Assembly (NCBI GenBank): GCA_951828515.1
Contig: OX639992.1
Span: 124,001 to 188,000 of the forward strand
DNA from: an uncultured Poribacteria bacterium
GTDB taxonomy: Bacteria > Poribacteria > WGA-4E > WGA-3G
DNA: 64,000 nt
Direction of reading: 5' to 3'
The notes under the pieces were generated by a model. The model worked only from the letters and a program-made list of their open reading frames with translations. It ran no database searches and was not told the origin of the DNA. The translations under genes and the position numbers were made by a program. Positions 49,823-58,630 of this stretch are shown here, in pieces. Each line of letters starts with the position of its first letter. Positions within the stretch are counted from its first letter, which is position 1.

Positions 49823-52291
49823 CTAAGAAGAATCCGATGTTTCACTCTCTGTTTCAGCGTCATCGGTACTTCCAAGCGCGACAGATTGAGGTTGTTCAGA
49901 AACCGCAACGGGATCTTCCTCTGTTGCTCCCTCAAGGTTTTCCTGCCCAATCCGCAATTGTCGTTCCGCGTCGACAACATCTCTGTTAATCTTGCCAATA
50001 CATCGATTGAGTTTCTCAACGAGGGCAGTATGCCCACTCATAGCCCGGCGGATTTGGCGGAGCTGATCGATGACGAGTCGAAAGGCTCTGACGAAGTCCC
50101 CAGCATCTAAACGCGCATATTTCTCAAGCTTGTCAAAATCACAACCTCGACTCCAAGCGAGCATTGCAGTGCAGAGTCGGAGTTCTAACAACGGTGTGAT
50201 TTCAGTTACCTTATGCTTGGCTTCTAAATGCTGTATGAAGGAAATTTCGGAACTGACTGCGTAAAGTTCCTCCAACAAATGTTCGTCTTTGAGGGGCTTA
50301 AAGTATCCATCTTTACGGGGTTCGGTGACAATAGCTACCATGAGACAGTTAATTGCGTCCTCCGAGAGCCTCTCGAAAAACCCGCTAAAGAGGAGTTGGG
50401 TTAATTGCACCTCATATCCGTAAATATGAGCAGCGGTTTTCCCACGCGGTAATAGGGACTGTGCTTCAATGTATCCGAGTTCTTCAAGTACTTTCAGCCG
50501 TGCGGCTATCTGCTGCTGCGGATCGTTCTCAACAGACGTAGTTCTCTTCTTGAGTTTCCGAAGCCGCTCCTCTTCCTTGCGAATGGTCTTATATCTCCCA
50601 GTACACGTGGATAAGTGCTGACAGTCGTCACAAAGACTCTGCTCACGATTGGCTTGAAAACGTTTAATTTCCTTGTGAACGCGCCTCAACCTTTTCGCGC
50701 GTTCCTTTTTCCGCTTTTTCCCTCGCGTCTGCGATTTAATTTGCGATACCTCTACATACAAACGCTGAAGTTTTTTCTCGTGATTTCGCTCTTGGCGATA
50801 ATGCTGTTCAATTTGCACACTCCCATCAATACCATCGTGAATACACTCCGGTTTAGGGAGCGTGTGAAGTTTCTGCGTCTTACCTTCAATCTGCTTATTG
50901 AGTTTAGAGACCCGCACCCGGTTCTGATGGTTACTCAAGCTCATCGTGTAGACATCGTAAATATCTTCGCCATATTTCTGATAAAGGTTGAGAATACTGG
51001 AGTAGGACAGATTAAATTGACTCTCTATCGGTTCGATCTTATCAGAAACAACCCCTCGAATTTCATTTAAATCCGCATAAGCGGGTACAATTTGAGCATA
51101 GACATAACCGATAGTGTCAATACCGCGCCTGCCTGCGCGCCCTGACATCTGATGGTATTCCCGTGCCTTGAGGTATCGGAATCCGAGTCCATCAAATTTT
51201 TCGAGGCTATCAAAAACCACCGAACAGGCTGGCATATTAATACCGACAGCGAACGTTTCGGTCGTAAACAGGAGCTGAATCAACCCGGAGGTAAATAACC
51301 GCTCAACGACCTCTTTAAGCGTTGGTAACATACCGGCGTGATGATAGGCGATACCACAACTGACTAACCTACGGAATTCAGTAATCTTCCTCTCTTCAAC
51401 GATGTCAAATTGGCGGCAGAGTTCATCAAATTGCTTTAAAATTTGTGCCGTCTGTTTTTTATTCAGCAAGTGTAGCTGGGATCCGAACACCAATGAAAAT
51501 GCGTTTTCTTCACAACCCTTACGGCTAAAACAGAAATAGAGACAGGGGAGTTGCTTCTCTCGACGGAGATGCGGAATAAGACGGGTCTCTACAAGATCAG
51601 TGGGAAGTGCTGGCGGCGTTTCATCTTCAAATGGGTCGGATCTTTGTTTACGCGTATCGTGCTGCGCTTTCTTCCGAAGATCGGAGACATGCTTTACAGT
51701 ACCGACCCCGTAATCTTTAAAATAGAGGTGATGCTCCAAAGGCACGGGACGTTTTAATTCTTCGACTATCTCAATATCGATATCCCGCACACTTTGCATC
51801 CATTCTGTGAAGGGATTAATATTCGGGATAGTCGCGCTCAGGCAGATAAATTTAATATGCTGAGGGGCGAAAATGAGGCTTTCTTCCCAGACGGTACCGC
51901 GCTCAATATCGTTAATATAATGGATTTCGTCAAAGATGACGTAAGAGACGTCTTGTAACCGTTCAATATCGTCAAAGATAGTATTCCGAAAAATCTCGGT
52001 CGTCATCAACAGCACTTGCGCGTACGGATTTAGTACCACATCGCCTGTAACAATACCGATTTTTTCCCCATATTCCTCATAAAAGTCCCGATATTTTTGA
52101 TTACTCAGGGCTTTGATCGGTGCGGTGTAGATAACGCGATGGTTCTCCTTGAGACACTTTTCAACGGCGTATTCAGCGATGACCGTTTTACCAGCACCCG
52201 TCGGGGCAGTGACAATCACTGAGGTATCCCGATTAATCGCCGCAATCGCTTCCTCCTGAAACCGATCGAGTTGTAACCCTTTATATAGCAT
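49823..52291 (-). CDS. Ski2/Mtr4-like DEVH-box RNA helicase
   Basis: An 822-aa superfamily 2 helicase. Motif I is APTGAGKTVIAEYA (~31), Ia YTAPIKALSNQKYRDF, II FDEIHY (DEIH), III CLSATIPN, and VI QMSGRAGRRGID (~405). The region ~440-600 is a long charged insert with four cysteines in CDDCQHLSTC and basic KKRKKERAKRLRR, and the C-terminal ~200 residues match the DSHCT-like domain of Ski2-type proteins. Relatives unwind RNA for degradation. The bacterial homologue class is found in actinobacteria, cyanobacteria and several environmental phyla. It starts at ATG 52291. Confidence 0.9.
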   Translation of the reverse strand: MLYKGLQLDRFQEEAIAAINRDTSVIVTAPTGAGKTVIAEYAVEKCLKENHRVIYTAPIKALSNQKYRDFYEEYGEKIGIVTGDVVLNPYAQVLLMTTEIFRNTIFDDIERLQDVSYVIFDEIHYINDIERGTVWEESLIFAPQHIKFICLSATIPNINPFTEWMQSVRDIDIEIVEELKRPVPLEHHLYFKDYGVGTVKHVSDLRKKAQHDTRKQRSDPFEDETPPALPTDLVETRLIPHLRREKQLPCLYFCFSRKGCEENAFSLVFGSQLHLLNKKQTAQILKQFDELCRQFDIVEERKITEFRRLVSCGIAYHHAGMLPTLKEVVERLFTSGLIQLLFTTETFAVGINMPACSVVFDSLEKFDGLGFRYLKAREYHQMSGRAGRRGIDTIGYVYAQIVPAYADLNEIRGVVSDKIEPIESQFNLSYSSILNLYQKYGEDIYDVYTMSLSNHQNRVRVSKLNKQIEGKTQKLHTLPKPECIHDGIDGSVQIEQHYRQERNHEKKLQRLYVEVSQIKSQTRGKKRKKERAKRLRRVHKEIKRFQANREQSLCDDCQHLSTCTGRYKTIRKEEERLRKLKKRTTSVENDPQQQIAARLKVLEELGYIEAQSLLPRGKTAAHIYGYEVQLTQLLFSGFFERLSEDAINCLMVAIVTEPRKDGYFKPLKDEHLLEELYAVSSEISFIQHLEAKHKVTEITPLLELRLCTAMLAWSRGCDFDKLEKYARLDAGDFVRAFRLVIDQLRQIRRAMSGHTALVEKLNRCIGKINRDVVDAERQLRIGQENLEGATEEDPVAVSEQPQSVALGSTDDAETESETSDSS

Positions 52292-52565
52292 TCACCCCTC
52301 CCCTATACTCCAATACCTCCTCTGCGTAATGTACACACAGATTGAGGCACAATCTTAAAACAATTGTAATAGATACGTTATTTTTTGTCAAGCAAAATTT
52401 TCTCAGATTATCTGAATCGCAGGAGGCGCGGAGGACACGGAGAGTGAAGACAGGCGGCAAGGGTCTGAACCGAGACGCATGGATTCTCAGCAGTCAGTAA
52501 AGAGCGGGAATCGGAATTCCCGCCGACAGAAGAACTGAATGACGCGGCACCTATGCCGTTTCTCC

Positions 52566-52594
52566 TTGACATCCTTCACTCTTCGTGTTATTAT
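52566..52594 (+). promoter_or_regulatory. Sigma70-type promoter for the CpxP-like gene
   Basis: TTGACA (52566-52571), 17 nt, TATTAT (52589-52594), about 50 nt before ATG 52647. The rest of 52292-52565 contains a GGGAATCGGAATTCCC palindrome (52503-52518) and a short CAGCAGTCAG unit, with no gene. Confidence 0.65.
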
Positions 52595-52646
52595 GGTATG
52601 AGAGCGTTTATTCGGGGTTCCATATCGAAATTAGAGGTGAAAACTT

Positions 52647-53132
52647 ATGCAAAATGCTAAGCAGATACGAAACGAAGGCTCACACATTCATGGGAAGCAT
52701 ATTTTGGCGATTCTGATGTGTGTCGTGCTTTGCGGTGTCTTCGCATGGGCACAAAAGAGCAGTGAAGAAAATAAGAAAGGCATCACCTTGGTAGATCTCG
52801 GTGTAACAGAGGAACAGAAACTCCAACTCGAAGAATTGTGGGATCTGAAACGTCAAAAGGACATTCAGGCAATCAACGATTTGAAAACCTTAAACCGACT
52901 TGCCAAGGATTCGCTTGTGGAAGCTATAGAGATTCAGAGAACTTTAGATGAATTCCGAGCGAAACGGAAGGAAATGCGGGGCCAGATTGAAGACATCGAG
53001 GAAGCGTTGATTCAGACATTGCCGACGCAAGCACAACTCCATTTAACGCTTATGGGCGTATTGGATAACGGTATCCCACGCAGAACAAAAAAGGCACAAG
53101 CCAACAAAGGCACAGACGAAACGTCTAAATAG
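52647..53132 (+). CDS. Periplasmic Spy/CpxP-like helical protein
   Basis: A 161-aa protein with an N-terminal signal or anchor (residues ~17-36, HILAILMCVVLCGVFAWAQ). The mature part is almost wholly charged helix (DLGVTEEQKLQLEELWDLKRQKDIQAIND ... DEFRAKRKEMRGQIEDIEEALIQTLPTQAQLHL). The VTEEQKxQLxEL pattern and the QAQLHLTL end resemble LTxxQ-type Spy/CpxP/zinc-resistance proteins, which bind unfolded proteins or metal in the periplasm. AGAGGTG precedes the ATG. The family link is moderate. Confidence 0.65.
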   Translation: MQNAKQIRNEGSHIHGKHILAILMCVVLCGVFAWAQKSSEENKKGITLVDLGVTEEQKLQLEELWDLKRQKDIQAINDLKTLNRLAKDSLVEAIEIQRTLDEFRAKRKEMRGQIEDIEEALIQTLPTQAQLHLTLMGVLDNGIPRRTKKAQANKGTDETSK

Positions 53133-53161
53133 CCGAAAAACAGCGGATGCAATAAAAAAGG

Positions 53162-53234
<73 letters not shown>

Positions 53235-53304
53235 ACGTAAAGGTTGTTTTAATTATATCACATCTTCTCAGGGAATGCAAAAAAAATTTACTTTTTGCGG
53301 AAAA

Positions 53305-54141
53305 ATGACCCAAAAATCGCAAACAGACCCATTCTTCTCCTTCGCCAACCTTGATAACAAGGAAACACAACTCGCAACGGGTGCTCTGCTCATTGCGCAA
53401 AGTGAGTACCGCGAACTCAATATTGAGAATTATCTCCATCAACTTGATGAGATGGCGGATGTAGTCCGGGGCCGGATCCAAGGAACGACCTTACCTGAGC
53501 AACACATTGCTGAACTGAACCGCTACCTCTTTGAAGAAAAAGGGTTCACGGGAAATACCGACAACTACTATGCACTGGGCAATAACTTCCTCAACTTTGT
53601 ACTGGATAAAAAGACAGGGATTCCAATTACGTTAGGCGTTGTCTACATTGAAATCGGCAGACGCGCTGGATTGCCGCTCGTCGGCGTAAATTTTCCAGGG
53701 CATTTCCTTGTAAGATACCAACGTGAACATATAGACATCCTGCTTGATGTATTTGAAAACGGATCTTTTATGTGTGAAGATTCACTCCGGGAAAAACTCC
53801 AAGAAACCCATGATGAATCGGTACCGCTGAAATCGAGTATGTTGGCTGAAGCCACAGATAAAGAGATCCTTGCGCGCATTTTGCGGAATCTGATGCGTGC
53901 CTACACGCTCCTTGAAAACTACGACAAGGCACTTATAGCGGCTGAACGCATTACGTGGCTGCTACCGAACGCCGCTGCGGATTATCGCCTACTCGGTTAC
54001 CTACACTACAAAAATCATACGTACAGCGAAGGTATCTCCGCCTTTGAGACATATCTCCGGCTCACAGACACCCCACCCGATGCCACGGCAGTCGAGCGAA
54101 ATATACAACACCTCCAAAAACTACTCTCACGCCTGAATTAA
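53305..54141 (+). CDS. SirB1-family transglutaminase-like/TPR protein
   Basis: A 278-aa protein. Residues ~10-160 match the SirB1 N-terminal domain (transglutaminase-like without known activity): ATGALLIAQSEYRELNIENYLHQLDEMA, LNRYLFEEKGFTGN, LDKKTGIPITLGVVYIEIGRRAGLPLVGVNFPGHFLVRY. The C-terminal third is TPR (LMRAYTLLENYDKALIAAERIT). An alternative ATG lies 10 codons upstream at 53275 but its purines are too close; GCGGA lies better before 53305. It begins 70 nt from the oppositely oriented tRNA. Biological role unclear. Confidence 0.83.
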   Translation: MTQKSQTDPFFSFANLDNKETQLATGALLIAQSEYRELNIENYLHQLDEMADVVRGRIQGTTLPEQHIAELNRYLFEEKGFTGNTDNYYALGNNFLNFVLDKKTGIPITLGVVYIEIGRRAGLPLVGVNFPGHFLVRYQREHIDILLDVFENGSFMCEDSLREKLQETHDESVPLKSSMLAEATDKEILARILRNLMRAYTLLENYDKALIAAERITWLLPNAAADYRLLGYLHYKNHTYSEGISAFETYLRLTDTPPDATAVERNIQHLQKLLSRLN

Positions 54142-54149
54142 GAATAGCC

Positions 54150-54260
54150 GTTAGCGGTCAGCGGTCAGCAGTCAGCAGTCGGCGATCAGAAAGATGGCAA
54201 AGAAGCCGTCAGCAATCGGCAGTCAGCAAGAATTGGGAATCGGAGTTCCCTCCTACGGTT
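54150..54260. repeat. AGCGGTCAGCAGTCAGC cluster plus GGGAATCGG palindrome
   Basis: Overlapping TCAGC/TCGGC units (54150-54225), then GGGAATCGGAGTTCCC with CTCCTACGG. The second motif also occurs at ~190 and 52503 and in variant form at ~19905. Confidence 0.6.
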
Positions 54261-54279
54261 AATTACCAACACAATAAAC

Positions 54280-54308
54280 ATGACATTTTTTCACGGATGT
54301 GATATACT
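54280..54308 (+). promoter_or_regulatory. Candidate promoter of the LamG-like gene
   Basis: ATGACA (54280-54285), 17 nt, TATACT (54303-54308), giving a ~150-nt leader before ATG 54463. Confidence 0.45.
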
Positions 54309-54462
54309 GGTTTAAACGTCCTGTTAGCGGATGCACACGGTAGAGCGGATTTCCGCTTTCAAGTCCGTGATGGTCCGTATATTGTTAATGGCAAACACTA
54401 CATTTGAATTTCAGCGGTTTCTGGAAAAATCTCAGTCCAAATTAACAACGGAGGAGATAATC

Positions 54463-55245
54463 ATGAAGTACCTGGAACGCTATTGCACCTGGGTGTGTGC
54501 TGTCCTGTTTCTGCTCAATTTATCATTGCCAGTGCTCGGACAGAGCGAGAAGGCAGAAACTCTTGTTGGACACTGGACCTTTGAGAAAGGTGTTGAACTC
54601 GAAGATCTTACGGGTAACTTTGCCGACATTCAGCTCATGGGTGCTACAATCGAGGATGGCCAATTGAACGTTGACCTTGGTAAATGGGCAATCGCGAGTG
54701 GATATGATGGACCGGATATCGGAGAAAAGACGTTGGTTTCGTGGGCTATCATGGATAACCTTGATGTCCAGGCAGGCTCAATATTAACCATTGACCGTCT
54801 CTCGGATCCGACATTCGATGCGATCGTCTTTGGTGAACGCCAGCATCATCGCTGGATGGCAGGTAGCGGTTGGTTTCATCGCACCCAAGATCCGAAACCT
54901 GGGTTCGAGGAAAAGAAAACGGGAGAGCTAATTATGATGGCGATCTCGTACACAGATGACGGTGGCACGGCGCGTGTGCAAATATACCGGAACGGAGACC
55001 AAATTGGCGACTATACATTCGGTCAATTCGTGACCTTTGATAACGAGGATGCAGAGGCAATTTGGGGGAAGCGTCACGGCGGTTTAGGTGGAGGTCCCGG
55101 CGATCTTGACGCGCATATCGTGGATTCACGCATCTACGCCTCTGTTCTCGGTGAGGCAGAGATCAAAAAATTGTTGCCAGACTCGCTTGATGTGGAAGCG
55201 CACGGTAAACTCGCGACGACATGGGCACGGTTGAAAACGGAGTAG
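54463..55245 (+). CDS. Secreted LamG/concanavalin-like protein with GKLAxTWA tail
   Basis: A 260-aa protein with a signal peptide (residues ~8-28, VCAVLFLLNLSLPVLGQS). VGHWTFEKGVELEDLTGNF is the typical start of LamG-like concanavalin domains, and VQIYRNGDQIGDY plus IVDSRIYASVLGEAEIKKL complete the sandwich. The C-terminus VEAHGKLATTWARLKTE parallels the tail of the secreted protein at 17566-18255. CGGAGGAG precedes ATG 54463; an upstream-open frame of 44 codons has no support. Likely a surface or periplasmic sugar- or protein-binding module. tsaB follows 13 nt later. Confidence 0.82.
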   Translation: MKYLERYCTWVCAVLFLLNLSLPVLGQSEKAETLVGHWTFEKGVELEDLTGNFADIQLMGATIEDGQLNVDLGKWAIASGYDGPDIGEKTLVSWAIMDNLDVQAGSILTIDRLSDPTFDAIVFGERQHHRWMAGSGWFHRTQDPKPGFEEKKTGELIMMAISYTDDGGTARVQIYRNGDQIGDYTFGQFVTFDNEDAEAIWGKRHGGLGGGPGDLDAHIVDSRIYASVLGEAEIKKLLPDSLDVEAHGKLATTWARLKTE

Positions 55246-55258
55246 ACCTTCGGAAAAA

Positions 55259-55939
55259 ATGAAAATTTTAGGTATTGACACTTCAACTCCTATCGGGAGC
55301 ATCGCCTTAATTGATGGCGATAATTTAGTCGCAGAGCATACGCTCAATATTGTCCAAGCACACTCCTCCAGACTTATGCCTACAATTGATAGCGTTTTGA
55401 AATGGGGTAATATTACAGCAGAGGCACTGGAAGGATGTGCCGTGGGTATCGGACCTGGATCGTTCACCGGTATCCGTATTGGTGTCGCGACGATCAAATC
55501 CCTCTGTTATGCCCTCGAGACACCGATTATTGGTGTCTCGACCTTGGAGGCGATCGCCTATAATCTCCGCTCGACAAACGGGGTCATCTGTCCACTTCTC
55601 GATGCCCGACGGAGTGAAATCTATGGCACCGTGTTCCATGGTGGCACCGAATGGCAGCGTCTTAGCGAAGACCTCTGCTTACCCATCGATGCATTCCTCG
55701 ACCGACTCAATACGGATGTTCCCGCAAACGGCACTCTCAATTTCGTTGGGGATGGACTTCTGACGTACGGAGATACTGTCCGAGAAAGACTCGGTGAGAG
55801 TGCCCACTTCGCTGATCCTATCTTCAACGTTCCACGGGGTGCAACGATTGCACACCTTGGGGCACAACGGCTGCTGCACGGCAATAACGATAGTTACTGG
55901 ACCTTAGTACCGAACTACGTTAGAGTTGGATTATATTAA
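55259..55939 (+). CDS. tsaB: tRNA threonylcarbamoyladenosine biosynthesis protein TsaB
   Basis: A 226-aa ASKHA-fold protein that partners TsaD and TsaE in making t6A at position 37 of ANN-decoding tRNAs. ILGIDTSTPIGSIALIDG, AHSSRLMPTIDSVLKWG, AVGIGPGSFTGIRIGVATIKSLCYAL and CPLLDARRSEIYGTVF are diagnostic. It starts 13 nt after the LamG-like gene, which seems an unrelated neighbour sharing the transcript. Ribosome site weak (GGAAAAA). Confidence 0.95.
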   Translation: MKILGIDTSTPIGSIALIDGDNLVAEHTLNIVQAHSSRLMPTIDSVLKWGNITAEALEGCAVGIGPGSFTGIRIGVATIKSLCYALETPIIGVSTLEAIAYNLRSTNGVICPLLDARRSEIYGTVFHGGTEWQRLSEDLCLPIDAFLDRLNTDVPANGTLNFVGDGLLTYGDTVRERLGESAHFADPIFNVPRGATIAHLGAQRLLHGNNDSYWTLVPNYVRVGLY

Positions 55940-55959
55940 ATTTCTAATTTACCTTGCGG
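55940..55959 (-). repeat. Orphan copy of the CCGCAAGGT leader repeat
   Basis: Minus strand CCGCAAGGTAAATTAGAAAT directly abuts the tsaB stop codon from the other side and precedes no minus-strand gene. It shows that the leader repeat moves or persists independently of start codons. 55960-56072 has no gene. Confidence 0.6.
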
Positions 55960-56072
55960 AGAAACGACGTGCGTTTTACCTATCAAGTCCGTCCCTCAAA
56001 TCCGTCTGCGCCGTTGTTGCAGACTACGGTTTTAGCACTTACGAAAAGTGGAACGGTGAAGCGCAGCATTAG

Positions 56073-57503
56073 ATGAACCGTATCTTTAAAAACACGTCCT
56101 CCCTTTTTAGTGCACATCTTATCGGTCGCCTTGGTTCACTCGTGATAACGATCTGGCTCATGCCACGTTATTTTACCGGGAGTGAACTCGGCGGCTATTT
56201 TGTTGCCATCGCTCTCACGAATCTTATTGCGATTCTCACGGAATTGGGATTACAGAATCCACTGATCCGAGAGATGACGTTGCATCTGGAACAGACCCGC
56301 CACTACCTCGGTAACGCCCTCATCGTTCGCGGCATTCTCTCAATTATTGCTTATGGCATCATGATTATCAGCGGTATATTCCTCTATCCACCGATAATCG
56401 TAAAGATGATAGTTTTCTTAGGGTTGGCAGAGATTGTCAATTCCTTAGCGCAATTGTATCGCTGCGTCTTCCGCGCCCACGAGGAGATGAAATATGAGGC
56501 ATTCACTGTGATAGCCGAACGTGGTGCGTTTCTCATCATCGGCGGTGGCGCGATTCTACGCGGGTACGGACTCGTGCCTGTCTGTCAAGTAATGCTCGCA
56601 GCAAGTTGTATTAATCTGGTTCTGAGTGTTGGACTCACTCGATTCCGCTTCACACAACTCCGTTTCCAACCGAGTCGAGAGATTGTGAACGTGCTGATGC
56701 GGCAGGCACTGCCATTCGCGATCGGGAACCTTTTTAACCTGCTCTATTTTCGCGTTGATGCAATTATGCTGTCAAAATTAAGTGCAGAAGGGGTGGATGC
56801 CAACACATGGTACGGTCTGGCGTATACGATTGTTAACGCTTTCACGATTCTACCGGGTGCGTTCATGATGGGTGCGATGTTCCCTGTCCTCTCCCGTGCC
56901 TGGGAACGAGAAAAAGGGAGATTTCCGGGGGCATACTCGCTCAGTATGCGGTGGATGGTGCTGAGCGGATTTCCTTTGGCGGTTGGACTTTCAATATTAT
57001 CTCCCGAAATTACGGTGGTGTTATTCCCGACCTACACATTGAATGAGGTTGTCAAAATATCAACAGCACTCCAATGGCTCAGTTGGGCAGGCGGACTCAT
57101 TTTCTTGACGACAGCAGTGTTGGCAGTCCTACGGGCGACAGATAAACGCCGCGCTTTCTCAGTCCTCATGGGAGCGACGGCACTCCTGAACATCTGCCTG
57201 AATCTATACTTAATCCCCCGTTTCAGCCACACGGGTGCCGCGATAGCGATGGTTATCAGCGAGGCATTTCTGTTGATTTTCGGGATTGGCTACATCTCAA
57301 GCAACATTATCAAATTCAGGGAAACCCGTCTTGTATTCCGCACGTTTTTGAAAGCCTCTATTCTGTCTGCTCTGATGGGTGTTGGTTTAGTGGTGTTGAA
57401 GGCGTCTTTCTCTATCTGGGTGCTGATTCCGTTGGCGATGCTGTTTTACGGTGGCGGGATGGCGATTCTGGGGGAATTCCGGGAAAGACTTCGGTTTGAT
57501 TAA
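56073..57503 (+). CDS. Wzx-like oligosaccharide flippase (MOP superfamily)
   Basis: A 476-aa membrane protein with about 12-14 helices. MNRIFKNTSSLFSAHLIGRLGSLVITIWLMPRYFTGSELGGYFVAIALTNL is the standard polysaccharide-biosynthesis (Wzx/RfbX) start; the second half has FTILPGAFMMGAMFPVLSRAWERE and a C-terminal LGEFRERL. Such proteins flip lipid-linked glycans across the inner membrane. No ribosome site is obvious (GCAGCATTAG). Overlaps the convergent DUF4926 gene by 4 nt. Confidence 0.88.
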   Translation: MNRIFKNTSSLFSAHLIGRLGSLVITIWLMPRYFTGSELGGYFVAIALTNLIAILTELGLQNPLIREMTLHLEQTRHYLGNALIVRGILSIIAYGIMIISGIFLYPPIIVKMIVFLGLAEIVNSLAQLYRCVFRAHEEMKYEAFTVIAERGAFLIIGGGAILRGYGLVPVCQVMLAASCINLVLSVGLTRFRFTQLRFQPSREIVNVLMRQALPFAIGNLFNLLYFRVDAIMLSKLSAEGVDANTWYGLAYTIVNAFTILPGAFMMGAMFPVLSRAWEREKGRFPGAYSLSMRWMVLSGFPLAVGLSILSPEITVVLFPTYTLNEVVKISTALQWLSWAGGLIFLTTAVLAVLRATDKRRAFSVLMGATALLNICLNLYLIPRFSHTGAAIAMVISEAFLLIFGIGYISSNIIKFRETRLVFRTFLKASILSALMGVGLVVLKASFSIWVLIPLAMLFYGGGMAILGEFRERLRFD

Positions 57504-57715
57504 GCCAACTTTCTTTTGTCAAGGAGTTCATATTGCAGCACCATGAGTTGTGATGCTGGCAACGTCTCCAAAGCATACGTCCGACCTTTGAAATCGCTAA
57601 ACTCGACCTCAAACATATCAGGCTCATATTCCTCGACAATGGTACCAACCTGTCCTCGGCGCAACTTGAGTGCTGGCATGTCCTCCACGAGAGCAACAGT
57701 ATCAAGTAATTTCAT
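57500..57715 (-). CDS. DUF4926 protein
   Basis: A 71-aa protein. MKLLDTVALVEDMPALKLRRGQVGTIVEEY, EVEFSD..GRTYALETLPASQLMVL is the DUF4926 pattern, a small beta-rich SH3-like domain. AAAGGAG precedes the ATG. It lies 15 nt downstream of the DUF6883 gene on the same strand. Pairs of these two small families are common, and a toxin-antitoxin or immunity-like link has been suggested by such neighbourhoods, but no function is established here. Confidence 0.82.
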   Translation of the reverse strand: MKLLDTVALVEDMPALKLRRGQVGTIVEEYEPDMFEVEFSDFKGRTYALETLPASQLMVLQYELLDKRKLA

Positions 57716-57730
57716 CAGATTCTCCTTTAA

Positions 57731-58069
57731 TCAATGCAGAATATAACACGTCACAAATCTCGGAAAATTCTCATTATTCCTTACTATCCAGACAGCTCGG
57801 ATTTCTGCTGTTTGTCCTGAATGATTCATTTCAAAGTCAATAATATACTTTTGTCCATAGGCGTTGCGCTTTGTAGGGACAGCCATCTCCCTATGAATTA
57901 CATCCAACAGTGTAGTTCTCAAAATTTCAGCATCCCCCAGTCCTAAATTTAGCACGGACTTAAACACCCTTGCTTTGTGTTTTCCAGACGGATGTTCGGG
58001 ATTTAGACAATAATCTGCCAATTTCTCAATATGTACGATAGCTCGCTCAGGACGAGGAAGCTTTGGCAT
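57731..58069 (-). CDS. DUF6883-like protein
   Basis: A 112-aa protein. IEKLADYCLNPEHPSGKHKARVFKSVLNLG and a C-terminal YGQKYIIDFEMNHSGQTAEIRAVWIVRN..PRFVTCYI match DUF6883 as I remember it. The first gene of the pair with DUF4926. The GKHKARVF segment and conserved His/Asp suggest a possible nuclease-like or toxin-like fold. This is inference only. 58070-58263 has no gene. Confidence 0.75.
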   Translation of the reverse strand: MPKLPRPERAIVHIEKLADYCLNPEHPSGKHKARVFKSVLNLGLGDAEILRTTLLDVIHREMAVPTKRNAYGQKYIIDFEMNHSGQTAEIRAVWIVRNNENFPRFVTCYILH

Positions 58070-58263
58070 AAGATTTTTTACGCCATCTAGCGTCAGGCGT
58101 AGACAGAACTGTATATTCCATGTTAGTTTCTAAGTATACCCTACTTTAAACCTATCTGCAAATTAAAACTCACCAATCTGAACTATATCAGCAGGTGAAG
58201 GCTTTTGGCCCTCGGTAGTCCTAAATTGTTCACAAAATTCACGCACAGAGTTACGGCATTATC

Positions 58264-58630
58264 CTATTTTACTATTACCACTCGCTGTGTTGCAGTGAAA
58301 TCTCCTGCCGAGAACTGTAAAAAGTAGACGCCACTTGAAACCGATTCGCCTGTCCCGTTCTGTCCATCCCAATAGGCGGCTCGCTCGCGTGTGAGGTAAT
58401 ATCCGACAGGCTTGAACCCAATAGGAATTGTTCGGACTAAACGACCGCCGACATCGTAAATTTCCATACTTACGTCCACTGCGTCTGCCAATTGATACGG
58501 TATCCATGTCTCTGGATTGAAGGGGTTGGGATAGTTCGGGAGGAGTCGCGTCTCTCTGACATCACGATTGGCGTTTGCCAACCAAGCACGTAAAAACTGA
58601 ACGGTCATCTTAACACTATCCGATTTCTCT
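58264..58630. repeat. C-terminal domain duplicated at 63641-64000
   Basis: About 360 nt coding the last ~120 residues (from KSDSVKMTVQFLRAWLA to VVIVK) is repeated at the end of the window with only scattered substitutions, most at synonymous sites. The stop codons differ (TAG here, TGA there). Confidence 0.85.

Noticed and set aside
55940-55959. Ribosome site for an unannotated minus-strand gene
   Set aside because: The minus-strand frame after it lies within tsaB antisense with no start codon at the proper distance and no protein pattern.
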